Under the pieces are notes generated by a model. That model had not been told where the DNA came from and made no database searches. It was given only the letters and a program-made list of their open reading frames with translations. A stretch of 14,280 nt of DNA from an uncultured Eubacteriales bacterium. Lineage in GTDB: Bacteria; Bacillota; Clostridia; Oscillospirales; Oscillospiraceae. Positions within the stretch are counted from its first letter, which is position 1. Every line of letters starts with the position of its first letter. Shown piece by piece: positions 6,519 through 11,733 of this stretch. Made by a program: the position numbers and the translations under genes. The stretch spans positions 1 to 14,280 of the forward strand of contig CABRZL010000050.1 of the NCBI GenBank assembly GCA_902475435.1. Reading direction: 5' to 3'.

Positions 6519-8012
6519 ATGAACAAGTGGTTGAAAAAGGGCTGGGCGCTGAGCAGTAGTCGGTGTTCAGAGCGACTTTTGTGTATGCTCCTGATTTGTG
6601 GAATTGCGATTACGCTGGTTCCGGTACTGTGGATTGGAATCTATGATGTACCTTGTGCAGACGACTATTCCTACGGTACATATACCCATCATATATTTCA
6701 ACAAACCGGGTCTCTGCTAGAGGTTTTAAAAGCAGCAGTCCACACCACTGCGGATGTCTATTATAATTGGCAGGGAACATTTTCTGCTATCTTTCTTATG
6801 AGTTTACAGCCGGAGATTTATGGAGAGGGAATGTATCGGTTCGTGCCGTTTATATTGGTCGGGAGTCTTGCTGTGGGAGAGTTTTTCTTTTCCTGGGCAC
6901 TATTCCGGAAAACCTTTGGCGCAACCAGATCCCAATTTCTAATGGTGGCAGGGGTATGGCTGATGTTATCGGTTCATTTGGTACCTAGTGCTGTGGAGGC
7001 GTTTTACTGGTATAATGGGGCAATATTTTATACAGGGTTCCATTCCTGGGCACTGGTCTACTTTGGTATGATGCTGTGGTGTCTCCGGGAAAAGCAGGGA
7101 TTCCGAAGAAATATCTGTATTGGCCTGATGTGTGTGTTGAGTGTAGTGTTGGGAGGAGGAAACTACGTAACAGCGTTACTCTCTACTATAGTGATGGGGG
7201 GTACGGTGGTGTTTTTAGCAGTGGAGAAAAAGGGACGTTGGAAACGATTTATTTTTCCTTTTTTGTTGCTGTGTGTAGCATTTGCGATGAGCATTATAGC
7301 GCCGGGGAATCAGATTCGGCAGGCAGAACTGGAATCTATGGATGCGGTTAGCGCGATACAAAAGGCGCTCATCACTGGTGCTGTATCGATTGGAGATAAT
7401 TTAGACGTCATGCATCTGTTAATTTTTGGAGGGATTGGAATGATCCTGTGGCGCATTGCTGGCAATACCGCGTTCCGTTTCCCGTTGCCGTTGCTGGTTG
7501 GGGCGATTAGCTATGGACTATATGCGGCACAGTTCTGTCCGACCCTGTACGCCATGAACAGTATTGGACCGGGGAGAGTGCAAGATATTATCTACAACAT
7601 GTTTTTATTGCTGTCTATCTTTAATCTGTTTTACGTATTGGGGTGGATCCGCAGCCATTATAACATTGTGCCCTGTGAACAGACAACGTCAAAAATGGGA
7701 TATCATACTGGGTTGCTGGTGGCATTGGGGATTGCTATTGTTTTATGTGCGGCTAGTGTACCGCGAGAGACGCCAATGACCGGGACACGTGCGCTGCAAT
7801 CGCTCCGCTCCGGAGCGGCACAGCAGTATTATGCTGAATATCAGGCACGGGTCAAGCTTTTGACCGATGAGACGAAGGATACGGTTGAGCTATCTGCATT
7901 TACCCAAAGACCTTATGTGCTGTTTTTTGCAGATGGAACGGAAGATGCCCGGCATTGGCGGAATTGCGCCATTGCCAATTACTATGGTAAAAAGGCGGTT
8001 ATCGTACGGTAA
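6519..8012 (+). CDS. Polytopic GT-C-like membrane protein, DUF6056-type
   Basis: The 497-residue protein has about 10 to 11 predicted transmembrane segments spread from residue 20 to about 430, and a soluble C-terminal tail of about 70 residues. After the first helix comes PCADDYSYG, with Asp48 and Asp49 in the first extracytoplasmic loop. That is where GT-C glycosyltransferases carry their acidic catalytic motif. The layout and this motif resemble the DUF6056 group of uncharacterised envelope proteins. If it is a GT-C enzyme it would transfer sugars from a lipid-linked donor outside the membrane to a wall polymer or lipid; this is inference. The ATG has GGAGG 10 nt upstream (6504-6508). It stands alone between the divergent region and the SRP RNA promoter, with no glycan genes beside it and no clear terminator after it. 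Confidence 0.75.
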   Translation: MNKWLKKGWALSSSRCSERLLCMLLICGIAITLVPVLWIGIYDVPCADDYSYGTYTHHIFQQTGSLLEVLKAAVHTTADVYYNWQGTFSAIFLMSLQPEIYGEGMYRFVPFILVGSLAVGEFFFSWALFRKTFGATRSQFLMVAGVWLMLSVHLVPSAVEAFYWYNGAIFYTGFHSWALVYFGMMLWCLREKQGFRRNICIGLMCVLSVVLGGGNYVTALLSTIVMGGTVVFLAVEKKGRWKRFIFPFLLLCVAFAMSIIAPGNQIRQAELESMDAVSAIQKALITGAVSIGDNLDVMHLLIFGGIGMILWRIAGNTAFRFPLPLLVGAISYGLYAAQFCPTLYAMNSIGPGRVQDIIYNMFLLLSIFNLFYVLGWIRSHYNIVPCEQTTSKMGYHTGLLVALGIAIVLCAASVPRETPMTGTRALQSLRSGAAQQYYAEYQARVKLLTDETKDTVELSAFTQRPYVLFFADGTEDARHWRNCAIANYYGKKAVIVR

Positions 8013-8037
8013 GCATAGTGGTAGAAGAATTTTCTCC

Positions 8038-8066
8038 TTGAAAAACGGGGAAAAATATTGTATACT
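8038..8066 (+). promoter_or_regulatory. Strong sigma-A promoter for the SRP RNA (and probably dnaX)
   Basis: TTGAAA (8038-8043) and TATACT (8061-8066) are exactly 17 bp apart, near consensus. Transcription would start around 8073, a few bases before the paired 5' end of the SRP RNA. High promoter strength fits a stable RNA. Confidence 0.85.
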
Positions 8067-8085
8067 TGTTTCGCTTTGTTTTAGA

Positions 8086-8388
8086 CCTTCGGTCTGTGGC
8101 AAGGCCGCACTAGTCGGGGAGTCAGCGGTGCCTTGTAACCTGCAATCCGCTACAGCAGGGATGAATTCCCACCCGAGGAACGAACTGTGTTGTCTGACCC
8201 TTATAAGCGGCGATGAGGAATCGGTCCCGCGCAACGAAATCCCATGAACCATGTCAGGCGGGGAACCGAGCAGCATTAAGTGGACCTTTTCGTGTGCCGC
8301 GGGTGCGCCGCTTCCGAGCTGGCTGTATGGGTTCCGGGCATAGTCTCGTATTCGATGGTGGGTGTGCGGTCTTGTTATAGACCGAAGG
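8086..8388 (+). ncRNA. ffs: Signal recognition particle RNA, large Bacillus/Clostridium type (4.5S/scRNA homologue)
   Basis: The RNA is the scaffold of the signal recognition particle, binding Ffh and targeting nascent membrane proteins. The S-domain tip is clear at 8251-8280: CATGTCAGG, a GGAA tetraloop closed by CGG/CCG, then the conserved AGCAGC-ATTAAG. The 5' Alu domain is also present, with GGGGAGTCAGCGGTGCC, TGTAA (8134-8138) and CTGCAATCCGCT as in the B. subtilis scRNA. The ends pair over a long helix: CCTTCGGTCT (8086-8095) with AGACCGAAGG (8379-8388), then CAAGGCCGCAC with GTGCGGTCTTG. That sets the limits given, roughly 300 nt; the mature ends could lie some bases inside after RNase processing. 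It precedes dnaX, as in B. subtilis. Confidence 0.95.
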
Positions 8389-8393
8389 GCTTT

Positions 8394-8413
8394 TCCACAT
8401 GAGGAGGTGTGGA
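8394..8413 (+). promoter_or_regulatory. dnaX ribosome binding site presented in a hairpin loop
   Basis: TCCACA (8394-8399) can pair with TGTGGA (8408-8413), leaving the Shine-Dalgarno GAGGAGG (8401-8407) in the loop and placing the dnaX ATG at the foot of the stem. The stem is short, so it may modulate rather than block initiation. Confidence 0.4.
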
Positions 8414-10032
8414 TGTCTATGTATCAAGCGCTTTATCGGAAATACCGGCCACAGACCTTTGATGACGTGGTGGGACAGACGGCGGTGACACAGACCCTCA
8501 AAAACCAGCTTATTACTGGCAGACTGAGTCATGCTTATCTTTTTACCGGATCCCGGGGGACTGGAAAGACCTCGTGCGCTAAAATTTTGGCTAAAGCGGT
8601 CAACTGTTTGAACCCTGTAGACGGAAACCCCTGTGGCGTATGCGCTGCTTGTAAAGGAATTGACAGCGGCAGTGTTCTAGATGTGCAGGAAATTGACGCT
8701 GCTTCCAATAATGGTGTGGACAATGTCCGTTCCATTCGGGATGATGCAGTCTATCCACCTGTGGAGGTCAAAAAACGGGTGTACATCATTGATGAGGTGC
8801 ATATGTTGTCTATGTCGGCGTTTAACGCGCTTTTAAAGACCATAGAAGAACCGCCAGAGCATTTGATGTTTATTTTGGCCACAACAGAACTTAATAAAGT
8901 GCCGGCTACTATTCTGTCCCGGTGTCAGCGATTTGCATTTCGGCGACCTACTGCCCAGGATATTACAGGCAGAATCAATTATGTGGCCTATCAGGAGGGC
9001 ATTGACATCACGCCGGAAGCTGCGGAACTGCTGGGTAGATTGGCTGATGGCGCCTTTCGTGATGGGCTGAGCCTGTTGGATCAATGTGCGAGCGCTGCGG
9101 TGGGAACGCTTACAGTAGAAAGCGTTTATAGCACCTTGGGGTTGGCTGGACAGCAACAGACAGTAGAACTGATGAATGCGATTGCCAGTCAGGATACCAC
9201 CCGGGCACTACAGCTATTTTCCGAGATATATAGTGCTGGCAAAGATGCAGCGGCCCTGTTGGGGGAGCTTTCCACGTTGGCGAGGGATCTTTTGATTGTA
9301 AAAACTGCGCCGCAAAGTGGCATCGGCATGATTTCCAGTATCTGTACCGGACAAGAAATTATGGCGTTGGCGCCTAAGTTTACGTCGGAAGAGCTGATCC
9401 GCATGGTGGATTTGTTACAGGAGACCACCGGCGGATTTAAAACAAGCGTCAATCAGAGAGTAGATGGGGAGCTCTGTCTGATTCATCTATGTCAGCCGAG
9501 GCTCAGCATGGATATCAAGGACTTAGCGGCACGGATTAGCCGGGTGGAGGGGGAGATTTCAGACAAGCTTGTGTTATTAGAACAGAGAATGCAAGCTGGA
9601 ACCTTTGGATCAACCAAGATGGAGGACACAGAGGAATCTCCGCAACCTGTTGAAAATATAGACACACCTCAAGTTCCGGAAGAAAATGTATCGCCAATGC
9701 AGGAGCCAGAGCAGCCTATAGATCAGGATTGGATTAGAATTCGGGATCGTGTGGCACCGGAATTAGATCCTATGGTGCGGCCGTTTCTTAGTCAGCTGTG
9801 CGGGAGAATTCGTGGCGATGAACTGATCTTAACGCCGCTCAATGCCTATATTCGTGGTATGGTGAATCGGCCGGAACTTTTGGAACAGATTCGCAACAAA
9901 GCGTCTGTCGAATTAAAGCGACCAATGCGGCTCCGTTTGGGAGAACCGGATAGTTTGGGCGGTGGACAAGATCGGTTGCAGCAATTGGCAAAGCAGTTTG
10001 GGAAACTTGATAATGTTACAATCAAATCATAA
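8413..10032 (+). CDS. dnaX: DNA polymerase III subunits gamma/tau
   Basis: The 539-residue protein is the clamp-loader ATPase that opens and loads the beta clamp and links replisome parts. Residues with the ATG at 8413: Walker A GSRGTGKT (46-53), zinc ligands Cys65, 74, 77 and 80, Walker B VYIIDEVH (123-130), sensor 1 ATTELNK (156-162), and the SRC arginine finger at Arg170. Domain III follows. After a Glu/Pro-rich linker (about 405-440) comes a C-terminal tau-type domain ending in PMRLRLGEPDS. The length is close to the full tau of other Bacillota. The start at 8413 has GAGGAGG 5 nt upstream; ATG 8419 (11 nt) is equally possible. A longer GTG start at 8362 would overlap the SRP RNA and is rejected. 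ybaB and recR follow, the usual order. Confidence 0.97.
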   Translation: MSMYQALYRKYRPQTFDDVVGQTAVTQTLKNQLITGRLSHAYLFTGSRGTGKTSCAKILAKAVNCLNPVDGNPCGVCAACKGIDSGSVLDVQEIDAASNNGVDNVRSIRDDAVYPPVEVKKRVYIIDEVHMLSMSAFNALLKTIEEPPEHLMFILATTELNKVPATILSRCQRFAFRRPTAQDITGRINYVAYQEGIDITPEAAELLGRLADGAFRDGLSLLDQCASAAVGTLTVESVYSTLGLAGQQQTVELMNAIASQDTTRALQLFSEIYSAGKDAAALLGELSTLARDLLIVKTAPQSGIGMISSICTGQEIMALAPKFTSEELIRMVDLLQETTGGFKTSVNQRVDGELCLIHLCQPRLSMDIKDLAARISRVEGEISDKLVLLEQRMQAGTFGSTKMEDTEESPQPVENIDTPQVPEENVSPMQEPEQPIDQDWIRIRDRVAPELDPMVRPFLSQLCGRIRGDELILTPLNAYIRGMVNRPELLEQIRNKASVELKRPMRLRLGEPDSLGGGQDRLQQLAKQFGKLDNVTIKS

Positions 10033-10071
10033 ATTATATTCGGCAATGGCCGGGAAAGCGAGGATATAGCA

Positions 10072-10425
10072 ATGGCAAAGGGTTACCGCGGTGGCAGTCC
10101 CCTGGGTGGCAATATGGGAAATATGATGAAGCAGGCCCAGCGGATGCAGCAGCAAATGCTTCAAATGCAGCAGGAGCTGGAGGAAAAAGAATACGAGGCG
10201 ACTGCAGGCGGCGGCGTGGTGAAAGCAGTAATTTCCGGAAAGAAACAACTGAAATCTGTGGAAATTGATCCGGAGGCTGTGGATCCGGAAGATGTGGAAA
10301 TGCTTCAGGATCTGGTTGTGGCCGCAGTAAACGAAGCGCTGAGAAAGGCTGAGGAGGACATGGCGGCATCTATGAACAAGTTTACTGGCGGTATCAATTT
10401 GGGCGGATTAGGCGGGTTGCTGTAA
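10072..10425 (+). CDS. ybaB: YbaB/EbfC-family nucleoid-associated protein
   Basis: This 117-residue protein is normal in size for the family. It has a Gly-rich start, a Met/Gln-rich helical stretch (about 18-45, MMKQAQRMQQQMLQMQQELEE), then the conserved core ATAGGGVVKAVISGKKQLKSVEIDPE and EMLQDLVVAAVNEALRKAEE. YbaB homologues are dimeric DNA-binding proteins of the nucleoid. The ATG has GAGG 9 nt upstream. It sits 39 nt after dnaX and 3 nt before recR, so it belongs to the dnaX-ybaB-recR operon conserved across most bacteria, which strongly supports the identification. Confidence 0.96.
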   Translation: MAKGYRGGSPLGGNMGNMMKQAQRMQQQMLQMQQELEEKEYEATAGGGVVKAVISGKKQLKSVEIDPEAVDPEDVEMLQDLVVAAVNEALRKAEEDMAASMNKFTGGINLGGLGGLL

Positions 10426-10428
10426 CGT

Positions 10429-11031
10429 ATGCGTAGCTATCCTGTGAGTTTGGAACGGCTTGGAGAACAGTTTGCCAAGCTGCCGGGTATTGGGACCAAG
10501 ACAGCCCGCCGCTTGGCATTCTTTGTGCTGGGCATGAGTGATGAGGATGCCAATGCTTTTGCACAGGCTATCCTGGAGGCGCGTAAAACGGTGCATACCT
10601 GTCCGATTTGTCAGAACCTTACAGATCAAGAGGTTTGTCCTATTTGTGCAGATGATACCCGCGATGAAGGAATAATTTGTGTAGTGGCGGATCCGAAGGA
10701 TGTGATCGCCATGGAAAAAGCCAGAGAATACAGAGGCCGTTATCATGTGCTCCATGGGGTTATTTCGCCACTGGGCAATGTGGGGCCGGAGGATCTCAAA
10801 ATTCGAGAGCTTTTACAGCGTGTAGCGGATGAGGATATACGGGAGGTTATTATGGCCACCAATCCTGACACGGAAGGAGAGGCCACCGCTATGTATGTGA
10901 GCCGTCTATTGAAACCATTTGGGATTCAGGTGACACGGTTGGCGTATGGCATTCCCGTGGGAGGACAACTGGAATACGCCGATGAAGTGACGCTTTCCCG
11001 AGCTTTAGAGGGCAGAATACCCATGGAGTAA
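10429..11031 (+). CDS. recR: Recombination mediator protein RecR
   Basis: The 200-residue protein has the standard RecR layout: helix-hairpin-helix near residues 10-30 (LPGIGTKTARRLA), a C4 zinc finger with Cys58, 61, 70 and 73, and a Toprim domain from about 80 to 174 (VVADPKDVIAMEK and TNPDTEGEATA). It ends with a C-terminal Walker-B-like AYGIPVGGQLEYAD. RecR works with RecO and RecF to load RecA on single-stranded gaps. The ATG lies 3 nt after the ybaB stop and has no strong Shine-Dalgarno sequence, only GGCGGG inside the end of ybaB, so it is probably translationally coupled. The terminator at 11041 closes the operon. Confidence 0.98.
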   Translation: MRSYPVSLERLGEQFAKLPGIGTKTARRLAFFVLGMSDEDANAFAQAILEARKTVHTCPICQNLTDQEVCPICADDTRDEGIICVVADPKDVIAMEKAREYRGRYHVLHGVISPLGNVGPEDLKIRELLQRVADEDIREVIMATNPDTEGEATAMYVSRLLKPFGIQVTRLAYGIPVGGQLEYADEVTLSRALEGRIPME

Positions 11032-11040
11032 CGGAGCAAT

Positions 11041-11080
11041 AACAGCCAGTCAGAGTGTTGCGCTTTGACTGGCTGTTTGC
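11041..11080 (+). terminator. Terminator of the dnaX-ybaB-recR operon
   Basis: AACAGCCAGTCA (11041-11052) pairs perfectly with TGACTGGCTGTT (11066-11077) over 12 bp around a 13-nt loop, 9 nt after the recR stop. The following TTTGCTATT is a weak T-tract. Confidence 0.8.
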
Positions 11081-11086
11081 TATTAT
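11058..11086 (+). promoter_or_regulatory. Possible promoter of the TIGR04076 gene overlapping the recR terminator
   Basis: TTGCGC (11058-11063, in the terminator loop) and TATTAT (11081-11086) are 17 bp apart. The fit to consensus is modest. Only about 45 bp remain between this and the ATG at 11133, so a promoter is expected close by. Confidence 0.3.
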
Positions 11087-11132
11087 AAAAATGGTACTTC
11101 ATATCAAATCGTTTTTATAGAGGTGTAGGTAT

Positions 11133-11489
11133 ATGAAAAAAGTCAAAATTACAGTACTTAAAACGACTTTGGATCAAGAGCTTGCGAAAGAATATGGTGT
11201 AGAAGGGCTTGGGCCATGTCCTATGATGCAGGAAGGACAGGTATTTTATGCCGATTATGCAAAACCCCAAGGGCTGTGCGATGAAGCATGGAAGGCGATT
11301 TACCAGTATGTCTTTGCGCTTGCGCATGGAGCAGGAGATGAGCTTTTTTATTATGGTGATTGGATTAAAATCCCGGGTGTGGCTATTTGCAGCTGTAATG
11401 ATGGACTCCGGCCGGTGATTTTTAAATTGGAAACGACAGAAGCAGAATCGGAGATTGATTATACACCGGTTACGCATGACAGCGTATGA
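11133..11489 (+). CDS. TIGR04076-family small protein
   Basis: The 118-residue protein matches from memory the TIGR04076 family of uncharacterised proteins: KKVKITVLKTT at the start, EYGVEGLGPCP, EGQVFYADYAKP, CDEAWKAIYQYVFALAHGA, and CSCNDGLRPVIFK. Cysteines at 29, 49, 86 and 88 recur in the family and could bind a metal or redox group, but that is untested. No signal peptide or membrane helix is visible, so it is probably cytosolic. The ATG has GAGGTG (11120-11125) 7 nt upstream. It is the last plus-strand gene and is convergent with copA, sharing a terminator. The nearness to copper genes may be chance, since it follows recR rather than sitting inside the copper operon. Confidence 0.88.
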   Translation: MKKVKITVLKTTLDQELAKEYGVEGLGPCPMMQEGQVFYADYAKPQGLCDEAWKAIYQYVFALAHGAGDELFYYGDWIKIPGVAICSCNDGLRPVIFKLETTEAESEIDYTPVTHDSV

Positions 11490-11530
11490 AATAAGGCTCC
11501 CTCATCCAAATGGATGAGGGAGCCTTATTT
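11489..11530. terminator. Strong bidirectional terminator shared by the TIGR04076 gene and copA
   Basis: Two 20-bp arms (11489-11508 and 11511-11530) are perfectly complementary, with core GGCTCCCTCATCC and its complement, around a tiny loop. The arms end in ATTT or AAAT. It touches the stop codon of both convergent genes: the TIGR04076 TGA is 11487-11489 and the copA stop is 11530-11532. It therefore serves both directions with no spare sequence. Confidence 0.9.
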
Positions 11531-11733
11531 CAGTGAATTCCTTTGACCTCGTAGCCGGCGTCTTGAACGGCGGCAGTGAGAGCGTCGTTGTTGGCATTGC
11601 CGGTAACTACGGCATGTTTTTCTTCTAGGGAAACCTCTACGGAATCCACACCAGGGATAGAAGAAAGTGCCTTTGTTACATGTGCAACGCAGTGCTGGCA
11701 CGTCATACCTTCAATATCAATCACTGTTTTCAT
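11530..11733 (-). CDS. copZ: Putative internally initiated CopZ-like copper chaperone (in frame inside copA)
   Basis: The last 67 codons of copA form a complete CopZ/HMA domain beginning MKTVIDIEGMTCQHC, the usual start and length of a free CopZ. The ATG (11733-11731) is preceded by AAAGGAG (complement of 11742-11748) with an 8-nt spacer, a near-perfect Shine-Dalgarno arrangement in frame with the ATPase. The ribosome could thus make a free chaperone as well as the fusion. CopZ carries Cu+ to CopA and exchanges it with CsoR in the cytosol. No separate copZ is present in the visible part of this operon. Alternatively the site may be a relic of a recent copA-copZ gene fusion, used little or not at all. 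Confidence 0.45.
   Translation of the reverse strand: MKTVIDIEGMTCQHCVAHVTKALSSIPGVDSVEVSLEEKHAVVTGNANNDALTAAVQDAGYEVKGIH

Noticed and set aside
8362..8412. A longer dnaX starting at GTG 8362
   Set aside because: It would overlap the paired 3' strand of the SRP RNA, and the Shine-Dalgarno GAGGAGG lies inside the extension just before ATG 8413.
8770..8775. A-run in dnaX as a programmed frameshift site for gamma
   Set aside because: It lies in the ATPase domain before Walker B, far upstream of where gamma ends, and has no A-AAA-AAG heptamer.
10034..10755. Minus-strand open frames opposite ybaB and recR
   Set aside because: They are shadows of well-conserved genes, with Pro- and Leu-rich text and no start signals.
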